This document shows, piece after piece, positions 9,433-18,786 of a stretch of 64,000 bases of DNA (its first letter is position 1; each line of letters begins with the position of its first letter). A program made the translations under genes and the position numbers. Location: NCBI GenBank assembly GCA_963735955.1, contig CAVTND010000011.1, forward strand, positions 124,001-188,000. Direction: 5' to 3'. Below the pieces are notes generated by a model, which was not told where the DNA came from, ran no database searches, and saw nothing but the letters and a program-made list of their open reading frames with translations. The stretch comes from CAVTND01 sp963735955 (GTDB taxonomy: Bacteria; Pseudomonadota; Gammaproteobacteria; Burkholderiales; Burkholderiaceae_F).

Positions 9433-11636
9433 TTACACGTCAGTCGTGACAGATCTGGTTTCGGGCGAGTGACTATTGCGTCCCGGCGCGCGGCTCTTGC
9501 GGTACCGTGACCACCACGCGACGGCATCGATCTGCGTCCATGCGAGGCGACTGGCGAGCCGATCCAGCGTCTCGACCACGACCTCTGCGCTCGGTGGGCG
9601 GCGCGCTCTGTCCTTTTCCAGGCAGGCGGCAATCAGCGCGTCGAGTCCTTCGGGCACTTCGACGCCGGCGGCCGACACGCGCGGTGCCGGGGTGTGCAGT
9701 ACCTGGTTGCTGATAGCAAGGCTATCGTCGCCGTCAAAGATCGGCTTGGCGGTCAACAGGAAGTAGGCCACAGCGCCGAGCGCATAGATGTCGGAGCGTG
9801 CGTCGACGTCCGACGGGTTGATCAGCCGTTCCGGCGCCATGTAGCGCGGCGTACCCACGATTTTGAGCTGCTTGGTGATGTCGCGCGTCTCGGCGTTCTC
9901 CAGGCTCTTCACGAGGCCGAAGTCGAGCAGTTTCACAACATCGTCCTCCCCGCGCCGGCACAGCATCACGTTCTCGGGCTTCACATCGCGATGGATCAAG
10001 CCGTGCCGATGCGCCTCGCGCAGCGCCGCCGCCACCTGGCGCAGGATGTGGATGACCCGACCCGGTGGTACCCGGCCCCCGTGCTCGACCAGTTCCGCGA
10101 GCGTTACTCCGTCCAGAAACTCCATCACGTAATACGGCTCGCCCTCGCGCGTGCGGCCGAAGTCATAGATTTCGACCGTGTTGGGGTGCAGGAGCTGGCT
10201 TGCCAACTGCACCTCGCGCTCAAAGCGGTGGATGAACTCGTCGGTTGCAACGTGCTTCTTCAGGATCTTGATCGCGGTCGGGCGCTTCAGCAGGGCGTGG
10301 CGGGCAAGGTAGATCGTCGCCATTCCGCCCTCGCTCACCTTGCGGCCGAGCGTGTAGGCACCCAGGCGCTGCACGCGTCCGAACTGCCGGTTGAGTCGCG
10401 CCAGCAAGAACGCCGACATCAATGCGGCCACCAGCGACAAAACGGTGATGCCTCCGATGACCGCAAAACTGATCGCCAGGTACTGCAAGGTTGCAAACGC
10501 CTCGGTGGCCGAGATTTCGGCGGCGACGCCGAGCTCGTAGACGGGCAGCCACTGCCATACGCCTATGACTTCGCTGCCTCGGTAGTCACGATAGGGTGTT
10601 GGAATCACGCCGCGGCGGTCGACTTCCGCAGCTCTTGTTGCGGGCGGCAATTGCCATCGCGGCCGCCTGTGTCAGCGGTCGAGCCGCTGGCTCGAGCTTC
10701 GGCACGAATCCTTCAGTCAATTCGCCGCCAGGGTCACGTACGTGCACGTCAAATGCGGCGCCCGCCACGTGCGACTCCGACAGCACGCCAGCAGCCACCA
10801 GTTGTTCGGAGAAGCGGCTCGAAGTCAGCATCAGTCCATCGTCGCCGAACGCGTATGCCTCGGCGGTGGCTCCCGGTCGAGCGGTCGAAAAGATCGTTTC
10901 GAGTTCCCGGTCGGTCTCGACGCCCATGGCAAGCACCGCAATGGGAGCACCGCCGCCGATGCGGATCGGTACCAGGAACCACGCTACCGGGCGGCGCGTG
11001 CCGTTCGGGCTGGCGACTGATAACTCCAGTTCTGGGTAGGGGCGTACGAACTGCGGCGATCCGTCGAACGCCAGGTCGAGGCGCTTGCGGAAGCCGCTGG
11101 CGCGCAGCCGTTGCCCGCAACGCAACGGATCCTTGGACGCCAGCACCAGGCCGGTGCGATCGACGATCCGGAACGCCACCACGTCATTGGTGGCCAGGGA
11201 GGATTGCACGCGTTCGCTGAGTCCCTCGGCCTCCTGGGTGCAGCGGCCGATCGCGGCCGACGGTTCGCGATGCTCGGCCAGAGAGGCGCGTCGCTCGCGC
11301 CACGACGTCGGGGTCGCGCGCCACGCGTCCTGCCTCGGTCATGTGCTCGTCGATCCAGACATCGAGGCCTTTGACGACGGTCCCCAGCAGTGCCTGGAGG
11401 CTGACCACCCGCGTCTCGGCCAGCGCCGTTCGCACGCCCGAGTATGCCCAGTAGCCCAGTCCGATCAGCAGTGCACCGAGCAGCACCGTCGCCGCGTTGC
11501 GCCAGGTTTCGGTCTCGATCAACTCGGCGATGATGTTCGGAATTGCGCCGGCCGCCGCCTCCGGATCGCCAATGCCGATGTCGATCGGCGCCTGACGCTC
11601 GTCCGACTCGCTTCGGTCCTGCGTCGTGTCAGCCAT
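9433..11636 (-). CDS. Membrane-bound sensor serine/threonine protein kinase (frameshifted twice)
   Basis: The product is about 735 residues after mending two frame changes, near 11280 and 10630. It starts at ATG 11636. A first membrane segment lies near residues 48-66 (ATVLLGALLIGLGYWAY). A periplasmic sensor ending with PYRDYRGSEVIGVWQWLP resembles dCache domains. A second membrane segment spans roughly residues 386-414. The cytosolic PknB-type kinase follows with glycine loop VSEGGMATIYLARH, Lys in TAIKIL, catalytic loop LIHRDVKPENVML, DFG in LLDFGLVKSL and GTPRYMAPE. All catalytic residues are present. It has no PASTA domains, so the signal is probably a small ligand. The ankyrin and lipoprotein genes follow downstream. 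Confidence 0.8.
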
Positions 11637-11740
11637 GGGAAGTCGTGTGGGTCACAGGTGCCGCCACTGTACGGTGCCGGCCGGCGTCCGGCTCGGCGCC
11701 GTTCTGTCTACATGTCGCAAGCCGGTGCAGTATCGGTCAA

Positions 11741-12627
11741 TTATTCTGCAAGCCGTGTTTTCGCCCGAGTCCGCAGGACGCGCGCACGGAATTCGGCGGG
11801 TGTCGCCGCATGTACTGTCCGAAAGCGCTCGGTCAAGATGACTCTGGCTGCTGAAGCCGCAGTCTTCGGCAATGCGCGAAATGGGAAGTGTCGTCATCGT
11901 CAGCAGCTTGCGCGCCTGCTCGAGGCGAGCCGCCAGAACATAACGGTGTGGCGGCGCCCCCATGGCCTCCTCGAACAGGCGACGAAAATGCGCAAGACTG
12001 ACCTGTGCCTTGTCCGCGAGAAGCTGCGCAGACAGCTCCTCGGCCAGGTGCTCGTGGATGTATCCCAGTACGGCCTGCAAGCGGACGAAGTGAATGTGGC
12101 GTGGATTGATTCCGCCGGTTTCGGGCGTGGTGAGTACACGATAGGCCTGTTCCAGCATCACGGACGCCAGCATGGCCATGAAGCGCTCGTCCGCGCCGGC
12201 TCCCTTGTGCAATTCATTGACCAGCTGCAGCGCGCTGGCACTGACCAGCGCATCACTGATCAATAACGGCTCTTGTTTCGACTCGGTGAGCATTCTGAGG
12301 CGGTCCTGAATGCCCTCCATAAGGTCCGGAAAGTAGAACACGGCGAAGTCAACGGTCCCCGAGTACTTCCAGTGGGTCGGGCAATTGCGAAGGCACCAGC
12401 AAGGTCTGGCTGGGAATCACACTTGAGCGCCATTGGCCGGAGTCTCCTTCCTGCACGCGCGAGCCGCCGAACATGGTGACCAGCGCGATACCGTTGAGGC
12501 CGGACACCGATCTTTCAACGGTCTTGAACAGGTAGCGCTCCACATACAACGGGGCCGCACCGCCGATCATCCCCTCGACGATCGGTTTGCTCTTCAGCTC
12601 CTTCTGCACTTGTTGCCAGGGTTTCAT
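11741..12627 (-). CDS. AraC-family transcriptional regulator (frameshifted twice)
   Basis: This is probably the regulator of the adjacent acyl-CoA cluster. It starts at ATG 12627 (MKPWQQVQKELKSKPIVEGM) with an effector or dimerisation domain of about 180 residues. The C-terminal AraC domain shows LADKAQVSLAHFRRLFEEAM, GAPPHRYVLAARLEQARKLL and PISRIAEDCGFSSQSHL. A one-base insertion near 12376 separates SQLP from THWKYSGTVDFAVFYF. A second shift near 11838 hides the true end (FRTVHAATPAEFRARVLRTR), which stops at TAA 11741. The product is about 295 residues. It is divergent from the acyl-CoA dehydrogenase gene, with the first 84-bp operator-like block between them. Confidence 0.75.
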
Positions 12628-12634
12628 GATTTCG

Positions 12635-12718
12635 CCATGAGCGGAATTTGATAAAGATACGCTCGCTCCCTGAAAGCTGGAATGCGCGTACGTCCCCAGA
12701 ATGCAGCCCATCGGTTGA
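12635..12718 (+). promoter_or_regulatory. 84-bp conserved upstream block, copy A
   Basis: This block is about 80% identical without gaps (67 of 84 positions by hand alignment) to 14663-14746. It contains GAGCG-N16-CGCTC, an interrupted inverted repeat at 12639-12664 that is kept in both copies. It ends 38 bases before the acyl-CoA dehydrogenase ATG and 8 bases from the AraC start on the other strand. A shared operator or promoter for the AraC regulator is the simplest reading. Confidence 0.5.
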
Positions 12719-12755
12719 TGGCCCCACCCATTCACGAACTGCACTGGAGCGAGAC

Positions 12756-14040
12756 ATGCTGACACTGAAATCCGAATTGACGCTGCCGGCCGCCGGTCTG
12801 ACAGGTTTTGAAGTTCCGCTGAGCGAAGAAGAAGGCGCAATTCAGGGCGCAGTGCATCAGTTCGCCAGGAACGTGCTGCGTCCCATCGGGACCGAACTCG
12901 ACAAGATGAGCGCGGCCGACGTCTGCGCACCGAGTTCGCCCTTCTGGTCCGTGTTCCAGGAAGTCGCCAAGCTCGGCCTCGATCCCGCGTTCTTCTCCCA
13001 GTTCGAGCCCGATGTCGCCATCCGCCTCGAATCCCTGATTGGCGAAGAACTGGGCTGGGGCGATGCTGGTCTGGCCGTATCCATCGGCGCCGCCGGCTTT
13101 CCTCTGCAGATGGCGATGGCGACCGGCAATAAGGAACTGATCGAGATGTGCGCCGGCAAGATTGGCTGCTGGTTGATTACCCACCCCGACAAGGGCAGCG
13201 ACATCATGGTCTATGACATGAAGCGCGAATGGCCGAAGGGACAGCAGGGCAACCGCGGCAATCTCACGGCCAAAGTCAGCAAAGACGAGATCGTGCTCAA
13301 CGGCCAGTGTTCGGCCTGGGTCTCCAACGGCGCCGTGGCGCAGGTCGCGCTGGCCTACGTCGCCGCCGACTACGGCGATGGTTTCTTCGATGCCGACGGT
13401 CGCCCGCACGGCGTGGCAGCGATCATTCCCCTCGACCTGCCCGGAATCTCGCGCGGCAAGCCGCTGGACAAGATCGGCCAGCGCTCCCTGCCGCAGGGTG
13501 AAATCTATTTCGACAACGTCAAGGTGCCGATCCGCTTTGCGGTCGGCCTGAAAGACCAGTACTACGGCAACCAGGCCTCGGCATGGTCGTACGCCGGCAC
13601 CCACATGTCGCAGGTGTTCACCGGCGTTGCCCGCTCCGCCTTCGAAATGGCGCTTGCTTACTGCCATGAACGCAAGCAGGGTGGCCAACTGCTGATCGAC
13701 CATCAGCTGACCCGCTACCGCCTCGGCGACATGATGCGCCGGGTCGAAGTGTGTCGCTCGGTTGCCCGCCGTTCGCTCGCCTTCGCCCGCTTGTCGCCGC
13801 GCACTCACCCGTATGCGACGGCCTCGGCCAAGGTGACGGTGACCGAAGAATGCATGAAGGTCACCACGGAAGCCCTGCAGCTTGTTTGGTGGCGCAGGAA
13901 CGTCGCGCGAATATCCGATCGAGAAGTTGTTCCGCGACGCCCGTGCGGCCCAGATCGAAGACGGCGAGAACTACATCATCACGATGCGCGTTGGCCTGCT
14001 GTGCCAGCAGCTTTACGCCGAGGGCTGGTCGCAGAACTGA
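12756..14040 (+). CDS. Acyl-CoA dehydrogenase family protein (frameshifted near C-terminus)
   Basis: This flavoenzyme introduces the alpha-beta double bond in an acyl-CoA. It starts at ATG 12756 after GGAGCGAG. The N-terminal helical domain begins near residue 20 (LSEEEGAIQGAVHQFARNVL). The middle beta domain carries CWLITHPDKGSDIMVYDM, where the usual TEP is replaced by THP. The C-terminal helical domain includes QLLIDHQLTRYRLGDMMRRV. Near 13886 one extra base shifts the frame. The correct continuation FGGAGTSREYPIEKLFRDAR gives the family end and a stop at 14040, for about 428 residues. The substrate is unknown. It is divergent from the AraC gene and transcribed in the same direction as the CoA ligase cluster. 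Confidence 0.82.
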
Positions 14041-14066
14041 GCGGCCCATCCACCAGAGGAGTGATC

Positions 14067-14204
14067 GTGAAAGTCGTGTACTGGCTTGCTTACATCATGG
14101 CGTTTGTTTCCTTCTTGGCATCTCGCGCTGCTACCTGTGGCGAGTGGCGCCGGCCCAGAACGCGTAGGCCAGAAATCCAAACAAGAGAACTTCCCCGGCG
14201 GTGA
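14067..14204 (+). CDS. Possible small membrane protein
   Basis: A GTG at 14067 follows AGAGGAG with six bases between. It opens a short reading, MKVVYWLAYIMAFVSFLASR, which would form one membrane helix. As read it runs 45 residues to 14204. With one base shift near 14118 it would instead end at 14167 as GISRCYLWRVAPAQNA. It overlaps the end of the membrane protein gene on the other strand. I do not recognise a family, and it could be chance. Confidence 0.25.
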   Translation: MKVVYWLAYIMAFVSFLASRAATCGEWRRPRTRRPEIQTRELPRR

Positions 14205-14547
14205 CTGGGATCCGGAGCGCGCGGGGAATGACATCCAGCGCTCCGCTCCCGCTGATCAACGGGACTACTCTCATTGCTGCGAGCAGCAAGAAGCCGATCG
14301 CAGTGGGCATTGCCATCGCACCTCGAAGCGTTGGATCTGCTGCGGCGCGCAGAAGCACGAGCCCCCACGCAATCATCACCGCGCCGAAGCTGGCAAAGGC
14401 GTAGTAAGCCAAAGTCGTTGCCGTGGCGGCAACCGAGAAGCCAGTCAGTTCGTGCAGCAGGTAGAGCGCAAAGAAGCCTGCGCCGGCAACAACCAATAGC
14501 CACGCGGTGAATTTCCATAGCAGCGGCTGGTTCGGGTTCTGTGCCAT
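14131..14547 (-). CDS. Hypothetical four-helix membrane protein
   Basis: The 138-residue product starts at ATG 14547 (MAQNPNQPLLWKFTAWLLVV). It has about four hydrophobic segments, at residues 12-32, 45-65, 78-98 and 115-133. PTAIGFLLLAAMRVVPLISG and LLFGFLAYAFWAGATRHR are typical stretches. No catalytic motif is visible and I cannot name a family. It sits in the acyl-CoA cluster but on the opposite strand. The second 84-bp block lies upstream of it. Membrane association with a lipid-related pathway is a guess from context. Confidence 0.6.
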   Translation of the reverse strand: MAQNPNQPLLWKFTAWLLVVAGAGFFALYLLHELTGFSVAATATTLAYYAFASFGAVMIAWGLVLLRAAADPTLRGAMAMPTAIGFLLLAAMRVVPLISGSGALDVIPRALRIPVTAGEVLLFGFLAYAFWAGATRHR

Positions 14548-14662
14548 TCGATGCCTCGGTTGCTGTTGTCTTCGGGATCTTCCCTCTTGCGAGGGGACGT
14601 CCGCAACTGCCCGCTGACAGGGCGCGTCGCGCTGAATTCCCGACTGAGTTCGTTCGTGTTCA

Positions 14663-14746
14663 CCATGAGCGGATTTTGATAGAGATGCGCTCGCTTGCTG
14701 AAAGCCGGGAAGAGCGCGCATCGCCAGAATGACGTCCATCGATTGA
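14663..14746 (+). promoter_or_regulatory. 84-bp conserved upstream block, copy B
   Basis: This is the second copy of the block at 12635-12718, gap-free over its full length. The inverted repeat GAGCG-N16-CGCTC is at 14667-14692. The block ends 33 bases before ATG 14779 of the saccharopine-dehydrogenase-like gene, close to the 38-base spacing of copy A. This suggests both genes answer to the same regulator. Confidence 0.5.
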
Positions 14747-14778
14747 ACGCCCGCAACTCATAACGCAAGGAGACTCAA

Positions 14779-15913
14779 ATGGCGAAGCATCCAGTTGTCG
14801 TATACGGCGCCAGTGGCTACACCGGCATGTTGACCATGGACTGGTTGATCGACCAGAACATCCCGTTCACCGCAGTGGCCCGCAACGCCAAGCGTACGCA
14901 GGAGATGATGGCGCAGCGCGTCGTCCGTCTCGAATCGGCGACCTACGAAATCATCGAAGCGGAACACAACGTCGAATCCCTGACCAAAGCGTTCAAGGGC
15001 GCCAAGGTCGTGTGCAACACGGTCGGCCCCTTCATCAATTTCGGGCCGGTCGCCGTTGAGGCCGCGCTCAGGGCCGGCTGTCACCACCTCGATACGACGG
15101 GCGAGCAGAGTTACATGCGCGCCATCCGCGAGAAGTTTGGCGAGGGCTACCGCCAGGCCGGACTGCTGCTCTCGCCCTCGACCTCCTACATGTACACCTT
15201 CGCCGAGATCGCTGCCGAGCTGGCGCTGGAAACCGAAGGCGTCGATGCGCTGGAGACGGCGACGATCGGTCGCGGTCCGCGCTTTGCCGGGTCCGGCGTC
15301 ACCGTCGGCTCCACCGCCTCGATTTTCGAACTGGCGCGCGCCGAGCAGTGCTACCTGTGGGAAAACAAGCTGGTGCCGCATCCCGTCACGGCGTCCTTCA
15401 ATGTCGTGACCCCGGAATTCATGCAGCCGGTGTTCTCGCTGCCCTGGGGCGGGACAGCCCTGCCGATCTTCTACGAGACTGACCCACGCGTTCGTTCCTG
15501 CATTTCCAGCGTCGGCTTCTACGACAACAACGTCATGCAGATGGTGCACGGCTTCTGCCAGAAGTGGGACGCCGAGTACAAGAACCTGTCCAAGGAGCAG
15601 CAGGACGCGATCATCAAGGGCGCGGTCGACAGCACGACGCCGGCCATGCCGCCGCGTGAGCGCACCTCGATCCAGCGCAGCCTGGATTTCGCGATTGGCC
15701 GCGGCCAATTGGCATCGGTGCGCGCCACCGTCACGGGCATCACGCCGTACATCTCGACCGGCGCCCTGCAAGTGGCCACCGCCATCAAGCTGCTCGACGG
15801 CGAGACCAACAAGGTCGGCTTTGCCTCGGCCTGCAAGGCCATGGGCCACCGCTACCTGCTCGGCTTCCTCGAGCAGCGTGGCCTGGCGCGCGGCACAGTC
15901 GACCCAACTCTGA
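14779..15913 (+). CDS. Saccharopine dehydrogenase-like NAD(P)-binding protein
   Basis: The N-terminal Rossmann domain reads KHPVVVYGASGYTGMLTMDW, followed by KVVCNTVGPFINFGPVAVEA and GCHHLDTTGEQSYMRAIREK. This pattern is seen in saccharopine-dehydrogenase-like and trans-acting enoyl reductase proteins. The rest (MPPRERTSIQRSLDFAIGRG, GHRYLLGFLEQRGLARG) is a C-terminal part common beside acyl-CoA ligases in proteobacteria. The uninterrupted frame runs to 16164 and would overlap the CoA ligase by 229 bases. A late frameshift ending at TGA 15913 is more likely, giving about 378 residues. The enzyme probably acts on an acyl or polyketide-like substrate rather than lysine. It is followed by the CoA ligase after 22 bp. 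Confidence 0.7.
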
Positions 15914-15935
15914 TCGCCGGCAGCGGAAGACCATC

Positions 15936-17492
15936 ATGGCCATCATCGATTTCTACGACCGCGGCTGGAGCATCAATCCGGCCGGTGTCGCCTACATCCA
16001 GGGCGAGCGCTCCTACACCTTCACCGAAGTCGGCGAGCTCTCCTGCCGAATCGCCAACAAGCTGCTGGCGCTCGGGCTGCCGAAGGAAACCAAGGGCGCC
16101 GTCTGGTCGACCAACGACGTCACGGCCTGGGCCTGCACGCTCGGCCTGTGGCGCGCCAACATGACCTGGATACCGGTCAATGCGCGCAACTCAGCCGAAG
16201 AGAATCACTACATCCTCGAGGCCTTCGATTGCGAAGTGATGTTCTATCAGAGTTATTTCGCTGAAGTCATTGCCGGGTTGCGCGCGAAGCTGCCGAAGAT
16301 CAAACACTGGATCTGCATCGATGGCGATGGTGCCGATGCGCCCTCGCTTGACAAATGGAGCGCTGGCCAGCCGTCGACACGTCCCGAAGTCGCCTATTCA
16401 ATGGACGACGTGGTAATGCTGTCGCCCACCGGCGGCACCACCGGCATGCCCAAGGGCGTGATGAACACCCACCGCAGCACGCAGACCTTCATCGCTCATT
16501 TCATGCTCGCCTGCGCCTACCGCGATGGCCAGAAACCGGTGAACCTGGCCGCGGCCCCGATGACACATACCGCTGGCCTGCTGGCCGTGCCCTGTACGGC
16601 GCAGGGCGGCACCGTCGTGGTCGTGACCAAACCTGATCCGGCGCTGATGCTCGGCGCCATCGTGCAGCACAAGGTCACGGAATTCTTTCTGCCGCCGACG
16701 GTTATCTACAAGTTGCTGGAAATTCCCGGCATCGACAAGGTGGACTTCTCCTCGGTCAAGTACCTGATGTATGGCGCCGCGCCGATGTCGGTCGAGAAAC
16801 TGAAAAAGGCGATCGAACTGTGGGGCCCGATCATGGCCGGCGGTTACGGCCAGACCGAAGCACCGGCCGGCATCTCCAACCTGCGTCCCGACGAACATTT
16901 CGTCGGTGGCAAGATCGCCAATGACGAGCGCCTGTCGTCAGTCGGACGACCGAATCCGCTGATCCGCGTCGAGTTGATGAACGATGACAACGAGATCCTC
17001 CCGCGCGGCGCAACCGGCGAGATCTGCGTTCGCGGTGACCTTGTGATGAAGGGCTATTACAAGCAGCCGGACAAGACTGCCGAGACGCTGGTCAACGGTT
17101 GGCTGCACACCGGGGACATCGGCCACCTCGACGCCGACGGTTATCTGCACATCACCGACCGCAAGAAGGACATGATCATTTCGGGCGGCTTCAATGTCTA
17201 TCCGAGTGAGGTCGAGCAGGTGATCTGGAGCCATCCGGCGGTACAGGACTGCGCCGTCATCGGAGTCCCGGACGAGAAATGGGGCGAAGCGGTGAAGGCG
17301 GTCGTCGAGCTGAATCCAGGCCAAAGCGCGACGGCGGAAGAAATCATCGCGCTATGCAAAGCCAAGCTCGGTAGCGTGATGGCACCGAAGTCGGTCGACT
17401 TTGTCGGCTCGCTGCCCCGCAGTCCGGTCGGAAAGGTCCTGAAGAAGGACCTGCGCAAGACCTACTGGGAAAAGACGCAGCGACAGATCTAG
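15936..17492 (+). CDS. AMP-dependent acyl-CoA synthetase
   Basis: This 518-residue ligase activates a carboxylic acid to its CoA thioester through an acyl-adenylate. All ANL-family signatures are present: LSPTGGTTGMPKGVMNTHRS (phosphate-binding loop, near residue 162), GGYGQTEAPAGISN and LHTGDIGHLDADGYLHITDR. KKDMIISGGFNVYPSEVEQV is also present, with the catalytic Lys in RSPVGKVLKKDLRK near the end. The start has GGAAGA just upstream. It is the central gene of the cluster (reductase, ligase, thiolase, GST-like, SDR), suggesting degradation of an aromatic, terpenoid, steroid or branched acid. The exact substrate cannot be read from sequence. Confidence 0.92.
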   Translation: MAIIDFYDRGWSINPAGVAYIQGERSYTFTEVGELSCRIANKLLALGLPKETKGAVWSTNDVTAWACTLGLWRANMTWIPVNARNSAEENHYILEAFDCEVMFYQSYFAEVIAGLRAKLPKIKHWICIDGDGADAPSLDKWSAGQPSTRPEVAYSMDDVVMLSPTGGTTGMPKGVMNTHRSTQTFIAHFMLACAYRDGQKPVNLAAAPMTHTAGLLAVPCTAQGGTVVVVTKPDPALMLGAIVQHKVTEFFLPPTVIYKLLEIPGIDKVDFSSVKYLMYGAAPMSVEKLKKAIELWGPIMAGGYGQTEAPAGISNLRPDEHFVGGKIANDERLSSVGRPNPLIRVELMNDDNEILPRGATGEICVRGDLVMKGYYKQPDKTAETLVNGWLHTGDIGHLDADGYLHITDRKKDMIISGGFNVYPSEVEQVIWSHPAVQDCAVIGVPDEKWGEAVKAVVELNPGQSATAEEIIALCKAKLGSVMAPKSVDFVGSLPRSPVGKVLKKDLRKTYWEKTQRQI

Positions 17493-17533
17493 CCGGACTT
17501 CTGACCGGATTCATCAATAACGGGGAGAACTGC

Positions 17534-18772
17534 ATGAGCAACATCTATATCGCTGGCATTGCCATGACCGTCTTCGGTCGTCATGTCGAGCGTTCGCTTG
17601 ACGACCTGGCGCGCGAGGCCCTGAACGGCGCGCTGAAGGACGCGGGCTGCAAGACCGGCGATATCGGTGTCGCCTACTACTCCGGCATGACCAACGGTCC
17701 GCTGCAGGGCCAGATCTCCATTCCGGGCCAGGTGGTGTTCAGCAAGATCGGAATCGAAGGCATCCCCGTATACAACGTCGAGAATGCCTGTGCCTCGGGC
17801 AGCTCGGCCTTCAATCTGGCCGTGCAGAGCCTCAAGGCGGGCACCACCGATGTGGCGCTGGCGCTGGGCGCGGAAAAGATGAACATCCCCGACAAGATGA
17901 AGGCCTTCTCGATATTCGAAGGCGGCTGGGATGTCTCGCGCGCTGAAGAGAATTACCAGACACTGGTGAAGATGGGCGAGGGCGTGGTGCCGCCGCCTGG
18001 TTCGGAGTCGGACAAGCCCTACAGCAAGTTCATGGCCATCTACGCCGCGCTGTGCCGCTTTCACATGAAGACCTACGGGACGACGCAGCGCCAGATCGCG
18101 GCTGTGTCGGCGAAGAACCATACCCATTCGGTGCACAACCCCTTCTCGCAATTTCGCAAGCCATTCACGATCGAGGAAATACTGGCAGCGCCGCCGATCA
18201 CCTATCCGCTCACCTTGCCGATGTGCGCGCCGCTGTCCGATGGTTCCGGCGCAGCGATTCTTTGCACGGAAGACGGCCTGAAGCGCATTGGCGCCGACAG
18301 GAGTCGCTGCATCAAGGTCGCGGCCAGCGTGATTCGCAGCTTCAGCCACCGCCGGCTTGACCAGCCCGAACTCAACGTCGGCCGCCTCGCCGCGCTGCAA
18401 GCCTACGAACAAGCGGGGCTAGGCCCGAAAGACATGCATGTCGCCGAAGTCCATGACGCCTCCGCGATGGGCGAAATCATCCAGGCTGAAAACCTTGGCT
18501 TTGTCGCATTGGGTGGTGGCGGACCGGCAGCCGAGCGCGGCGAGTTCACGATCGGCGGACGCATTCCCATCAACCCCTCCGGCGGCCTCGAATCGAAGGG
18601 CCATCCGCTCGGCGCAACGGGGATCGGCCAACTCTTTGAACTCGCCACGCAGTTGCGCGGCGAAGCCGGTGCGCGCCAGGTGCAGGGTGCACGCCATGCG
18701 ATCCAGGAAAACGGCGGCGGCCTGCAGGGCATCGAAGAGGCGGCCGTTGCCATTCACATCCTGAGCAAGTAG
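17534..18772 (+). CDS. Thiolase (SCP2-type acetyl-CoA acetyltransferase)
   Basis: The 412-residue enzyme belongs to the SCP2/lipid-transfer thiolase branch and should cleave 3-ketoacyl-CoA. The nucleophilic cysteine is in VENACASGSSAFNLAVQSLK near residue 85. VAEVHDASAMGEIIQAENLG and GGLESKGHPLGATGIGQ in the C-terminal half carry the catalytic His and the GHP loop. A GGGGAG ribosome site precedes ATG 17534. It follows the CoA ligase by 41 bp and is followed by a GST-fold protein 14 bp on. The C-terminal Cys-Gly motif of classical thiolases is replaced by GGGLQGIEEAAVAIH, usual for this branch. Confidence 0.9.
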   Translation: MSNIYIAGIAMTVFGRHVERSLDDLAREALNGALKDAGCKTGDIGVAYYSGMTNGPLQGQISIPGQVVFSKIGIEGIPVYNVENACASGSSAFNLAVQSLKAGTTDVALALGAEKMNIPDKMKAFSIFEGGWDVSRAEENYQTLVKMGEGVVPPPGSESDKPYSKFMAIYAALCRFHMKTYGTTQRQIAAVSAKNHTHSVHNPFSQFRKPFTIEEILAAPPITYPLTLPMCAPLSDGSGAAILCTEDGLKRIGADRSRCIKVAASVIRSFSHRRLDQPELNVGRLAALQAYEQAGLGPKDMHVAEVHDASAMGEIIQAENLGFVALGGGGPAAERGEFTIGGRIPINPSGGLESKGHPLGATGIGQLFELATQLRGEAGARQVQGARHAIQENGGGLQGIEEAAVAIHILSK

Positions 18773-18786
18773 CTGAATCCCCTGAC

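Noticed and set aside
9694..11220. Open reading frame of 508 codons on the plus strand
   Set aside because: It is antisense to the sensor kinase, which has all kinase motifs. The plus-strand reading is rich in Arg/His/Gln without any domain.
12635..14746. The 84-bp blocks read as a shared leader peptide on the minus strand (MGCILG... and MDVILA...)
   Set aside because: Both copies stay open for 27 codons in frame with the minus-strand gene. However, the peptides are only about 59% identical while the DNA is about 80% identical, so selection seems to act on DNA and not on the peptide.
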